A DNA stretch of 64,000 nt, taken from positions 868,001 to 932,000 of the forward strand of contig JAGKQI010000043.1 of assembly GCA_018806915.1 (NCBI GenBank). The letters run 5' to 3'. The position numbers were made by a program, and so were the translations under genes. The notes under the pieces were generated by a model. The model ran no database searches. It saw only the letters and a list, made by a program, of their open reading frames with translations, and had not been told where the DNA came from. Shown piece by piece: positions 20,728 through 31,890 of the stretch. The stretch's first letter is position 1; every line of letters starts with the position of its first letter. The DNA comes from Phytophthora colocasiae. Taxonomy: Eukaryota > Oomycota > Peronosporomycetes > Peronosporales > Peronosporaceae.

Positions 20728-22774
20728 CTAGTGTAAACGCGATCGCTTACTTGGCGGGATCTCATAACTCTCACTCGGCTTTTCTTCTTTGTGATGAGTC
20801 GCGCTGTAGCGCCAACCATCGCTTCGGTATTCAAGAGGGGATTCATCATAGTAACCCACAAAGACTTGGCACGCCCCACCCACACCCTTTACAACGATCT
20901 TGTTGCACGAGTCGAGATCAGGACAGACAACAATGTAGATCGGTGACTCAAAACCTTTCGCAGTGAAAATCTTGATCAGTGGCTTCAACTGCTTCTCATC
21001 GACAATGTGTTGCTGTCCAACCGCTAGATGAATGAAAGCCTCTCGACGCTTCTTGTTGGAGGAAGAAGGCTTGAGCTTCACAATGCCATCAATATTCGGG
21101 AAATCGTCACAGTAGGGATACCAATACGACAACGAATCCTCGTCTCTCCACTTCTTCAGCTCCTTCTCCTCAAAGCCATACCATGTTGCAGTTTCAGAGC
21201 AGAAAGCTTCCCCTTCCTTCAGATCCAACTGAACCTTGTCCACCACCTGCCGTTCTTTACTACGCTTGAGTGGATCGTATTCCGATATGTACAGGATCAA
21301 GTCATTATCGACGGCAAAGCGATGAAAACAAATCTCAAAAACGGTGCCAGCAAGAGCGTCATGACCAGCACCTTGAGCCCAGCGAAGACAGCGAAGAAGC
21401 TCTTCCGACCGAAGTTCCTGTGAGAGCAAGAGAACTGCATACTCCGAATCGATGACTCTCTCCCAATGCGAACGGAACAGATAATTCTCGAGGTCTTGCG
21501 TGTTCTTGACGTACGTACGTGCGGCGCAACTTATCAACGTGATAGCTCCCAGAATCGACATTCCGAGGATAGAGAGCCAATAGGTTTTTCACCTGCGTGC
21601 ACACAGTAGAAACTATTATCCGCATGTCCTCGAGAAAGTTTGCCGTCTCTTTTGCAAATATCCGAACGGATCCACCAGAGATGTAAAATCGGTCTTCCAT
21701 GTCTTCTGTTTGAAATTTGTACACTTTCTTTCCCAATTTGAAGAGGTCCTGCTTCTTCCAACACGGTAATAGACAGCGATACGCTTCCTCATCCCATCTT
21801 TGCTTCAGCTCCGCTTACTGCGATGTCGCTAGCATTCTGAACGTGATCAGCCCAGGTGGAATACTTTCATACTCAAGTCCATCCAGCAATAGCCACACGT
21901 TGGAACGTTTATCGAGCTCTGAGTAAATGGCCACGGCACACTCAGGTGAGCATATCTGCACCGTGAAAAACACAACTTTACCCTCTTGATATCCAAGATA
22001 CAAGAGGCAGTAACCCTGGTCCACTTTGGTCGACCGACGATACACCAGCACATTCTTCTTGTGTTTGAGAGCGAGGAAGAACGCCATCACAACCAACAGC
22101 GTCGACTTGCCAATTCCAAGAGACCCCACAAGGACCCATTTGTCGTAGGAGGAACTACCTGAAGACTCTCGGAACCATCGTCTCAAAAGGATCGACGCTA
22201 CTTGCTTCTCCTACTTTTGCCAGAAGATTTTCTTCTTCGCCGTGCGTCCACCACAGGACTCCATAATCTGCCAGATCAAAGGAATCTTACGAACTTTGCC
22301 AGCTTTCCATTCATCCAACGAACACTCTGCCAGGTACTGCTTCCAGTTTTTCAAGGGGTTAAATTCTGGGATTTGTACTGCTGGAGCTAAAGCGAGTCCT
22401 TGAGGTGGATCTTGAGGTGGAATCACCACCAGCACGTGAACCACCTCCTCTGTGGGTGACACACCAGACCCAAGCAATTCCGAATGACTCAGGTTCCAAT
22501 TCCCGCGCATCTTTTTATACGGAGTGACATCCCCACTCAGAAGCACCGCATCAAGAGAATCATGAGAATCGTCGTTTTTCAGCCACGCGCCGTTCTTCTT
22601 CGCCAGGAAGAGTTTTAGCTTATGAGATGAAAACTTCACATCGTCATTCACCTCCTTGATGGCCTCTTTCAACTTGGTTACAGACGCATCCGCATCGATG
22701 TCCACATCAAATACTTCTTCCGCTTCACCAACGATGACGCAGCATAATTCACCATCCTTCCTCCAGACTGACAA
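20728..22774 (-). pseudogene. CRN effector copy 3, full-length pseudogene
   Basis: It starts at 22774 with MSVWRKDG and carries LKLFLAKK, HVLVVIPP and a P-loop (GSLGIGKST, altered from GSPGIGKST). There are three disabling changes. The first is a TAG where the intact copy has a Glu codon (near 22211). The second is a TAA where it has Gln (near 21815). The third is a 4-bp ACGT duplication near 21515 that shifts the frame. The C-terminal region is otherwise kept to the PPSKRSRLH end. It sits 57 bp from the LTR on one side and shares its upstream region with copy 5. Confidence 0.9.
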
Positions 22775-23051
22775 TTCTTATCCATGCGTATTGTGAAATG
22801 GAAGAGAAAAACTTCTTAAAAAAAAATGAAATGTTGCGAACGCATTCTCCATTCTACGGAATTTCTCTGAACAGGTCAAGTTGATTGAAGTGTGTATACT
22901 ACCCTGTTTTATCCGGATATCCTCGTTAAAAGCGATATTTTACAACAAAACCTGGCACCATGGGCGTCACCCGCGGCGTCCGGGAGACGCGTCTTACAGC
23001 TTCCCAGTAGGCGCTTCTGCACTCGCTAGAACGTCAAGTGCAGCTCAAGAC
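22775..23051. other. Spacer between CRN copy 3 and copia copy 1
   Basis: It is the shared upstream region of the minus-strand CRN and left flank of the plus-strand copia, and is nearly identical to 40451-40727. No gene is supported. A homopolymer A run near 22819-22827 differs between the two copies. Confidence 0.5.
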
Positions 23052-23272
23052 TGTTGCAGTATGCTCTTTGTCATACAATATTACGATCCACCCTCTGTAA
23101 GTAGATAACTATGGATTCCACTATAGTTATAGTATCTACTAGTACAGATATGCCAGAACCAACAGTTCTGACAGTGCACACGCCAGGAACTCTAACTGCT
23201 AAATCTACCACTTCGTCTTTCACAGACTACAACAAACATCTCTTCTTTCTACACTACTTACGCTACTCGCCA
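23052..23272 (+). repeat. 5' LTR of copia copy 1
   Basis: TGTTGCAGTATG...CTCGCCA; repeated at 29745, 40728 and 47440. It is short for an LTR but typical for copia. Confidence 0.65.
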
Positions 23273-23273
23273 G

Positions 23274-23287
23274 AGGTTATGAGCCCA
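23274..23287 (+). other. Possible half-tRNA primer-binding site
   Basis: AGGTTATGAGCCCA directly follows the LTR. Its complement, TGGGCTCATAACCT, resembles the anticodon arm of initiator tRNA-Met (GGGCTCATAACC). Drosophila copia is primed by a 5' half of that tRNA. The ATG in this site is also the first codon of the gag frame. Confidence 0.45.
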
Positions 23288-26200
23288 AGACAAGCCTCAA
23301 GCGACGACTTCCCACGACTCATCGGCGCCGAGAACTTCGACATGTGGAAGGCTCGCGTGTGCGCAGCACTCGATGGCAAGCACCTGCTCGGCTACGTGAA
23401 GCAGCTCGACTACGATGGTGTGTCAGAAGAAGAGAGTGAAGAGAGCGCTAGTGACATGTCCGACGATGATGATCCTCCTGCCAAGGCCACCAAGGATGCT
23501 GAAGTCGACTCTGACGCTGTGGACTACGAGGAGAGCGATGACGAGCTAAAGCCGCCCTGGAGCCAGCTCAGATGGATCGATCAAGCGCAAGGACCTTCCA
23601 GCCGTCCGACCGTTCAACTCGCGTGAAGCTCGCCGAGCACGTAAGCACCTGACGAAAGAGAAGCCTCAGCCTCTTAGCCAGCGTGAGCGCCGTCGCCAAG
23701 AAGCCAAGACCAAAGCCTTCTTGATGAAGACGATGGACAACATGCACGTGCGGCTGGTCAAGAATCTCACGACTTCCTACGAGATTTTCAACTACATCTG
23801 CCAGAAGTACGAGGGAGCAGCCTTTCACGGTGACCCGTACTTCATCCAACACTACTTGATGGAGATCAAGTATGAGGAAGGATCCGACTTGACTGAATTC
23901 TTTCTCAAACTCGAGAACGCGATGAAAGCCGCGTCAGAAGCCACCGAGTCGGTGATGACCGAGGGACAGAAGTCCATCTACCTGTTTCATTCGATGCCCA
24001 AGTCGTGGAAGGATGATCTCCGCATTTGGAAGGGCCAACGGAAGTATATCCCGTATGAAGATCTCAAGCAGAGTATCAAAGGCAAGGTTCGCGACCTCCA
24101 AGCTCAGGAGCGCTACACCTTGGCCAAGGGTACCCCTGAGACTCCTGCAACCAAGGGTGAGCGAGCTCTTGTGGCAACTGGGCCTTCTGCATCACATGCT
24201 CCAGAGCGCGGCAATACTAATATCTGCTCGTACTGTGATCGCCCACGCCACAACATTCGCCAGTGCCGCGGTCTCCAAAAAGACCTGCGTGATGGACGAG
24301 TGAAGGCTGGAACGGTACTCCCTGCTAATTTTGCTTTCAAGGGTAACTCGAAGCGCGACCATCCGTATCGGAACTCGAACAACGGGCGCAGCTACAAGGG
24401 AAATAACAACCGAGACTTCACGGGCAACAACGGTGGCAACAACAAGAAACACGGGAACGGTGGCAAACAACGTGGTCAAGAGCGCTACAAGGGCCGCCCT
24501 CTCGAGTCAGACAATGACGACGATGATGACAACGACAGTGAATATGGCAACCGTAAGGTGTCTCGCCAAGGACGTCGTGATACCGGTCTCATTGCTGTCG
24601 CCACCACAGTCAATCCCCAGTTTAGCCTTACCGCTCAAGCCAAGGTTGAACCTGACCCCACCTGGATGATCGACTCTGGCTGCACACGCCATGTGTCCCA
24701 TGAATCCCAGCGGTTTACTGACATCACCACTAGTGGTGGATCGATCACGGTTGGCGGAAACAACCAGATCCCCATTGAAGGCATTGGATGGGTCGAACTG
24801 CAAGTCTCTGACTCCAAAGGGCATCATGCAGAAGCTTATCCTTCATGGTGTCCTGTACGCTCCCCAGCTCCAATTCCTGCTGTCAACTCCAGCAGCCGTG
24901 AAGCACGACTTTCGCTTCAGCTTTGACCGCAAGCAGTGCGCTATGCAAACCGACCAGCGCTTCAAGATCAAGGCACTCATGGCTAACAACACGGACCTGT
25001 ATCAGTTCCAAGCCAAACCAGCGGCACCACCAGCGGCACGTATTGCCTCAGGTAAGCAACGTTCATTTCTGCTTTTACATAAACGCCTTCGACATCCTAA
25101 CGTTCGTGTCTTGAATGACCTATCTAGGAGCCAAGCCATACATGGACTCGATGAATCTGTACCTCTAGGTTCTAAGACAGATTTCTTCTGTGTTGCATGC
25201 ACGTTAGCGAAGTCACACCGCTCCCCCTTTTACTCTAATAGAGTTGTTAAACGTGCCACAAGACCTTTGTCAAAAGTCCATTCTGATATCTGTGGTCCAC
25301 TTCCTGTGCCTAGCCTTACTGGTTGTCGTTACTTCTTGATCTTTATCGATGACTTTTCTCGATTTATGTTTACTTATGCAATTAAGAACCGTAGCGAGTT
25401 GTACGACTGCTACGAAGACTTCAGGAAGAAAGCCCTGAACATCTTTAGACAAGACATCTCTGTCATTGAGTACACGTTCAGTGCTGAAGACGATAAGTCT
25501 CACGAAAATTTCGAGATTCAACGTCTCCAAGCAGACAATGCGAAAGAGTACGAGAAGCTGGGTCGAATCATCTTTAAAAAGTATGGGACTCATGCACAAT
25601 TCACCAACGCGTACACTCCTCAGCAGAATGGAGTTGCTGAACGCCGCAAGCGGACTATCATGGAGCGTGTCCGAGCCTTTCTACTTGACGGCAAACTCTC
25701 CAAGAGATTGTGGGCCGAGTGTGTCTGTCACGTGACAACTCTCATCAACATGACGCCTAGCTCTAAGACGGACGGTCGAACCCCGTACGAGCTTTGGTAC
25801 AACCGAATACCCTCGATGCAATACATCAAAGGCTTTGGATGTAGTGGATATGTCCACATCACGGAGCAATACCGAGGCAAACTCGACGCTAGAGCCCGTT
25901 TGTGCATGTATCTCGGCGTACCTGACCACAAGAAAGGATATCGTCTGATGGACATTAACACACATGCCATTGTGTATAGTCGTGATGTAGTTTTTAAAGA
26001 GGACGAATTTCCCCCTCTCACAGGCCTGACGTCTACACCAGAGCCCACACAACCCACCAACAGGCAGCAACCTGCTGAACCTGTACCTGTACCTGCGTCA
26101 CCTGCACCTGCTGTTCTGTCACCACAAGAGCATGAAACCGAGCCTGAATCAGAACCAGTGACGACACCATTACCCACTTCAGGTCCTGCAACGGGAACCG

Positions 26201-28063
26201 TACCAGATACAGCCAACAAACGGGTACTACCCTCTTTGAGGGAGGCTATTGATCGAACAGCCATTCATTACTCATTTCGAACGGAGACGGACTCTGATCC
26301 TCCGCACACTTCAGCTCCTAAGCGACCCCGCCTCACTGCGGAAGCCACTAACGCACGACTCAACACTGAGGAAGTCTGTGACGTAACCCTCAACTCTGAG
26401 GAAGACAGCCACGAACAGGAGCAACGTCAGCATTTACTGTACACATTACTAGCTATTCGGTATGTGTCAGAGCCCACTACGTATCGGGAAGCATTGAAGT
26501 CTTCCCACGCTAACCAGTGGCATTCAGCAGCTAAATCGGAATACAAGTCCCTCATGGACAATAACACTTGGGTGTTGGTAACCCCTCCTAAAAGGAGGAA
26601 GATCTTGAGTAGCCGATGGGTCTTCGTATATACCGGCACTGGCGAAATTGACCGCTTTAAGGCGCGTCGGGTTCCTACAGGAATTTGGCATCGACTACAA
26701 TGAGATTTTCTCACCTGTCATCAGGATGGAGGTACTCAGACTACTGCTTACTATTGCAGCTCTTCTCGACCTTGAAGTCCACCAAATGGATGTCAAAACA
26801 ACATTCCTTAATGGCTATTTGGAAGAAGAGATCTACATGGCTCAACCGGAAGGTTTCAAAATCCCGGGCAAGGAGCATCTAGTGTGCAAACTTCTTAAGA
26901 GCTTATACGGGTTAAAACAAGCACCCCGTGTCTGGTACCAAACCTTGTCTGCCTTTTTAGAGAGCCTTGGGTTTCTGAAACTCATTAAAGATCGATGTGT
27001 CTTTCGACGCACTGTTGACAACGTCACTTGTTATATTGCAGTGTACGTTGACGTCTTACTGATCATTGCGCCTACACCAGCACTCGTCAGTGAGCTGAAA
27101 TCAGCCCTGAAAAAACGATTTTCCATGTCAGATTTAGGGGAGGTGAAGTACTTACTCGGCTGGTCCATTCAACGTGACCGTAATAACCGAACGATGTTTA
27201 TCCACCAACACAAGTACGCTACGAAGGTCATCGACCGCTTCAGCGACTACATTCCGTACCCTATTGCAACACCAGCAGAACGGAACGCCAAACTCTCCGT
27301 AAGCAGCCAACCTAGCAGTGAGCAAGAGAAAGATGCGATGAAATCTATTCCGTATCGCCAAGCGGTAGGCAGTGTCATGTATCTAATGGTTGGGACACGA
27401 CCCGACGGCATTCTACATGCGTGAGGTCAGTCAATTCCTAGCCAATCCAGGCATGGAACACTGGAAAGCAGTCATTCGTGGACTAAAATTTCTGTCAGGA
27501 ACGAAAGAATATGGTCTCCTTCTGGGAGGCTCGTCCGACGTTACCTCGGAGAACCTAGCCGACAAGCTACTTGCCTACAGTGACTCTGACTATGCTAACA
27601 GCCCCGACACGAGTCGATCCGTCGGTGGATATGTGACTATTCTCGCAAGTAGTCCAATCTCATGGCTCTCCCGGAAGCACCACACTGTGGTTCTCTCAAC
27701 TACAGAGGCAGAATATATCGCCCTGTGTCACTGCATGCAAGAGATGATTTTCCTCAAACTTCTCCTCAAAGAACTTGGCTTTGCTACAACGCAGGCCAAC
27801 ATCATTTATGAAGACAACCAAAGCTGCATCAAAATCTGTTACAATCCCGAACTTCACGGACGATCAAAGCATATACACGTACGATACTGTTTCGTGCAAG
27901 AAAAGGTAGAGAGGCATGAATTCAACGTCACCTACTGCAATACGAAAGAGATATAATGATAGCTGACATCTTCACTAAAGCTTTAGACAAGCACCAGTTC
28001 AGAGAACTAAGGGCCAAGCTCAGGATAAAGCCCCTGAAAGCTGGATCCGGCCACTCAGTATAG
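23279..28063 (+). pseudogene. Copia gag-pol, copy 1, multiple frameshifts
   Basis: Family modules appear in order: gag start (LIGAENFDMWKARV), zinc knuckle CSYCDRPRHNIRQC, protease DSGCTRH, integrase with HKRLRHPN...CVACTLAKS and D, D, E positions (DICGPL, ADNAKEY, QQNGVAERR), reverse transcriptase (MDVKTTFLNG, YVDV box), and RNase H (AYSDSDYA, STTEAEYIA, YEDNQS). There are five breaks: a 20-bp deletion in gag near 23553; one extra G near 24825 (GGGC for GGC), shared with copy 2; an 11-bp deletion near 26670; a small shift before RNase H near 27408, shared; and a one-base loss near 27945. An earlier in-frame ATG (23111) lies inside the LTR and is unlikely to be the start. Confidence 0.9.
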
Positions 28064-28305
28064 AAATACGCTGATACTACAACTGCATGAAGCGTGCCTA
28101 CCTCCTGCGTCCTTTTAGATTTTTTTCCCACTGGGTTTTATCTTTTTTGTTCGCTTATGGTTTTCCCTCGTTGAGGTTTCCCTGGTCAAGTACCGAATTA
28201 TCTAGGCACATGAGTTCATTTACAACAATCCATGCACAAAAGACAAATTTGCTGGGAAGGTCCATTATCGGTTAGGCAAACCAGCGAAAATCCTACCGAC
28301 TCCTA

Positions 28306-29569
28306 TCATCTACTCGAAGATGATGAACGGAAGAACAAACGAATGAAGTTAATCCAGTCTTCTGCTGATGACACTAGCTCACCTCTTTCCAAGTCAAATA
28401 TAAGTCGATTGGGACCTTGAACAGAGAGCACACACGCGTGACCGACAAATTCGTGGTTATAAGCAGCCACGAGATACAAGCCATTCTCCAAGACGATCTC
28501 TTCCCATACGCGAGCGCCACGTCGACCCGCAATACTGAAATTCACCTTGACCATGGCCTTGTAGAGAAAATCTCGACCAGCATCTCGCAGACGCTTCAGG
28601 AACACACAAAACACCTTCCACGAAGTTCCTTTTGTAAGATCCAGCCCACGTTCAGCCAACTCGTCAACAACAAAGTCATCAATGTCTTTCTGTGACACAA
28701 TGTCGGGACGCCCTGCTAGCTCTGCAGCACGCTTGAACGAATTGAACAGACACAAACCTGACATGTCAGCACCAATCGTGAACTTCCCGAATTCGTCGGC
28801 CCTGCAGAAGTCGTCAAACCTGCCAATCTCCGTGGTTTTCCACCGGTCCACGAGATCTAGCTCCTTCGCGAACCCGTCTTCTAAAAGCACTCGTCCAGGC
28901 TCCCATGTCCGTTGATAGTATCGCCCACCCACGCTCTTCTTGCGACACCACAGAACTCGGTACATGAAGCCAGATCGACAGGGTTTTCGCTGGATAATCC
29001 GAGCAATATTCCACGTTTGCTTAGTCGATACATAGTCAGACTTGACCGTGAGCCGCTCGCGACCATAATTCTGGTCATAAATGTACCAGTAGTTTAGCTC
29101 AGACAACACAGCAGAGCGTTGGTCTGTAGCTCCAGCCTCCTGGTCGATTGCAGGGGTCTCATGGCTGGCGGTCACAAACTGCACTGTGACATTAGGTGTG
29201 CAATTGGTGGCGGAATCTTGGGTTCTGTGACAGCACTAGTAACATTGGTGGCACAAGAATTGTCACTATATTCCCTCGAGTTAGTGACATCACTCATTAC
29301 TGGCTCGCGTGCTCTCGATCAGCCCATGGAGCGGCAACATCCTCTCGACGCTCGGATCCCCCGGCTACGCCTCTCGACCCTCCTACAGAGACGCTAAGGA
29401 GCGCAGCTGCTGCGTCGATCTCAGCTGCTCCTGCCGTCCGAGCTGCCCGCGCTTTCCTCCTTGCCTTCTTGGCCCTCTCCTTGGCTGCAGTGGAAGGAGG
29501 CTTCCTTTTCCCGGAGAGAGACGGCTTGCCTCCTCCACTGCCCTTGACAGTCTTGCAATTTCGGAGCAT
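28306..29569 (-). CDS. Antisense spliced gene in copia copy 1: basic tail, chromodomain-like and cysteine-protease-like region
   Basis: Exon 1 is 29569-29301 (ATG start). A 76-bp intron (29300-29225) starts GTAATG, contains CTAAC and ends TCACAG. Exon 2 is 29224-28306. The joined length is 1188 nt, an exact codon multiple, giving 395 aa. Without splicing, exon 2 has no ATG near its start. The N-terminus is very basic (SGKRKPPS, KKARRKARAAR), suggesting nuclear import. About residues 159-219 read TWNIARII, YRVLW and TWEP like a chromodomain. The C-terminal 150 aa have SGLCLFNSF (Cys near 248), GHACVL (His near 342) and LIFDLE (Asp near 357), the order of a papain/OTU-like peptidase. The frame is open although the host copia is broken. 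Function is unknown; the protease call is tentative. Confidence 0.6.
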
Positions 29570-29744
29570 GGCGTACGAAGGTGTCTCCCTTCCCCTGAAC
29601 AGCTAGCTGTCGGGGCGAAGTTCGATCAGCGAACCTCCGTCCTCCGTTTCCTCACTCCAAAAATTTTGTGAACAGTCACCTGTACAGTCTTGATATACCT
29701 CTGTGTTGTGATTTATCACATAATATGCAAAGATGCAGGGAGGC

Positions 29745-29958
29745 TGTTGCAGTATGCTCTTTGTCATACAATATTACGATCCACCCTCTGTAAGTAGATA
29801 ACTACACACGCCAGGAACTCTAATCTACCACTTCGTCTTTCACAGACTACAACAAACATCTCTTCTTTCTACACTACTTACGCTACTCGCCAGAGGTTAT
29901 GAGCCCACGACAAGCCTCAAGCGACGACTTCCCACGACTCATCGGCGCCGAGAACTTC
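29745..29958 (+). repeat. 3' LTR of copia copy 1 plus duplicated gag start
   Basis: 29745-29892 is the LTR with an internal gap. 29893-29958 repeats the primer-site and first gag codons (MSPRQASSDD, LIGAENF) and then joins COG3 sequence at 29959. The gag and COG3 frames do not match across the junction. Confidence 0.7.
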
Positions 29959-31828
29959 ACGTCCAAGTGGCAGCCAAGACGCAGGTTTTGTACCGCAGCT
30001 TTGAGGACGTTTTGCAGCAGGTGGAGGCTCTGGACGCGCGTGTGGCGGCTATTGCAGCACTTTACGGCTATTGACGGAGTGGCGCTGTCTTTAGGCTTCG
30101 GAGTCAAGTTTTCTGCCCCTTTTAGCGGCTCTGGGGGCCACGTGCTGATGGAAAGAGCAGGCAGTAAAGCGCCTCCTTCACTGGACTCCAGTAAGGCAGT
30201 GCAGGTTTTCCAGCATCGACGAGGTATTGACCCTACGACGTCGAGTTTCGAGCAGGCGTTGGAGAAAATTGATGCTTCTGTGGCATATCTGACGCAACAT
30301 GTAGGCACATGTCGGATGTTACTGTTTTTTGTGAGTATTCTAATGTTTTATTTGCTTTTAGTTGGAGTACAAGGATTCGGCCTGCTTTATTGAAGCGTAC
30401 AAGACGTTAGTAGCGGGAGGTATTGAAGGATTATGCACTCAGTGGACTGGAAGCGGCCAAGGACGCAGTGTATGAGGCAGTTCAGAAGGAAGCGGAGTGG
30501 CGATGTTGCTCGTAGGCCAGCTGGACGAGACTTCAGCCTATTACGTGAACTTTCAGCTGGTGGCTCCTGCTCTGGCGGCTACGGCGAAGCAGCTTGAACG
30601 GCTGAAGGCTCGGATAATATTGGGAATTTGCGGGTATTGGGGGAAGTAGTCGACGCGTATGCTACGCAGAGAGTGCAGTTGCTGTCCCCGGTGCTTGAGC
30701 CTGGCTGACTGCTGTCTCTCAGACGTCGGATATCGTCAACGTACTTCGTGCCACTTGTGCGCAGCTATTGAAGGTTTGCGAAGCGGAATTTCGACTGTTC
30801 TTGAAACTTTTGGTCACGATCCGAGCGACGAACTCTTCACTTTCTCGGGAATCGATTTGAGTATAGGAGAGGACGATCAAGACGAGGACGAAAACGAAAA
30901 CACCTTCGAGTAAGTAGCTCATTCTTGGCTGTTTATGACGAGTACTGGACTAATTGGTGGTATTTGATTTGCCTCTAGACGTCTCATCTTTCAACTCAGT
31001 GGCCTGCTGTACAACACTGTCCGCCCTCAATTTCTAGCGCAAAAGGACCTGGAAGTGCTGTGTGAAGTCATTCAAGTGCTACGGAGCGAGGTAATTGAGG
31101 CGGCAATTACCCCACGGGCAGCGCTAGTGGGCTATGCCGAACCAGTGATGCATCGGATGATCCAAGATGCACAGGAACGTCTTATCCTGTGCATGCAGAT
31201 ATACATCCGCGACGAGATCGAAGGCTTTGTGCCGACTTCAAGTGATCTAGACTACCCAGCGAAGCTCGTAGCAGCAGAACAAGCAGGCTCATCGCTGTAT
31301 GCTACATGGTACCCGTCTCTGGAGCATACCTTGATGTGTCTGTCGAAGGGATATCACTTCGTTAAGATGGAGATTTTCGAGGAATTGGCCCAAGACGCCA
31401 TTCAAATTTGCACGGCGTCATTGAAGATGGCTTCAGCAGACATCACAGCGACTGAGGGTGGTCTCCACGGGTCCCTCTTTCTCGTCAAGCACCTGCTGAC
31501 TCTACGCGAGCAGATCACTCCGTTCGAGATTCAATTCGCGCAGACCAGCAAGGCGCTGGACTTCACCAGTAGCGCCGATGCTATGAACGAGTTACTAGTG
31601 GACGTGTCGACGCTATTTCGCTTCTCGGGCCCTAGCGGCCTCGTAGGTCTTTTCACTCGAGGTATCCCACAGATCCAAGAAACGACTGCAGATGTGAAGA
31701 AGGAGCTGGAACATGAGCTTAAAAGAAGCTGCACGGGTTTTATCGAGATTGTTTTGCAGCAGTTGGCTCATTACTGGCAAGCAGATCGCTCACGTGCAAC
31801 ACGATACAACAACATATTTCGGCAATGA
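29959..31828 (+). pseudogene. COG3: COG3 (conserved oligomeric Golgi complex subunit 3), truncated copy 1
   Basis: COG3/Sec34 is a subunit of the COG tether for retrograde vesicles at the Golgi. The remnant starts mid-gene after the copia junction (VLYRSFEDVLQQVEALD). It continues through KIDASVAYLTQH, an intron (30301-30361, GTAGGC...TTTTAG), EYKDSACFIEAYK, AYYVNFQLVAPAL and a second intron (about 30911-30979, GTAAGT...CTCTAG). It then enters a long open stretch, RLIFQLSGLLYNTVRP to TRYNNIFRQ. The family-typical EPVMHRMIQDAQERL, YIRDEIEGF and DLDYPAKL are clear. Early frameshifts and stops, and one-base losses near 30702 and 30811 relative to copy 2, disable it. The C-terminal part of the family is absent, and a CRN follows 62 bp later. 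Retained introns mean genomic rather than retro-duplication. Confidence 0.8.
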
Positions 31829-31890
31829 AAACACGATAGTTACTTAGATAAAAGAGAAACATGTATCCCCTCAACGCTTCAATTCTGTTC

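Larger units (their letters stand above)
23052..29892 (+). mobile_element. Ty1/copia retrotransposon, copy 1 (degenerate)
   Basis: The 5' LTR (23052-23272) starts TGTTG and ends CA. The 3' LTR (29745-29892) is the same sequence with about 70 bp missing, and a purine-rich GATGCAGGGAGG directly precedes it. Between them are gag-pol remnants on + and an antisense spliced gene on - (29569-28306). After the 3' LTR, 66 bp of gag 5' sequence recur (29893-29958) before COG3 sequence begins, so the right end is not a clean insertion end. Confidence 0.8.

Noticed and set aside
25728..26264. 178-codon minus-strand frame within copia
   Set aside because: It is a shadow of the integrase-RT linker. It recurs at 43424-43960 only because the element is duplicated.
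29899..30393. Apparent gag-COG3 fusion protein starting MSPRQASS
   Set aside because: The gag start runs into COG3 DNA in the wrong frame and then crosses an intron. It is an accidental open frame.
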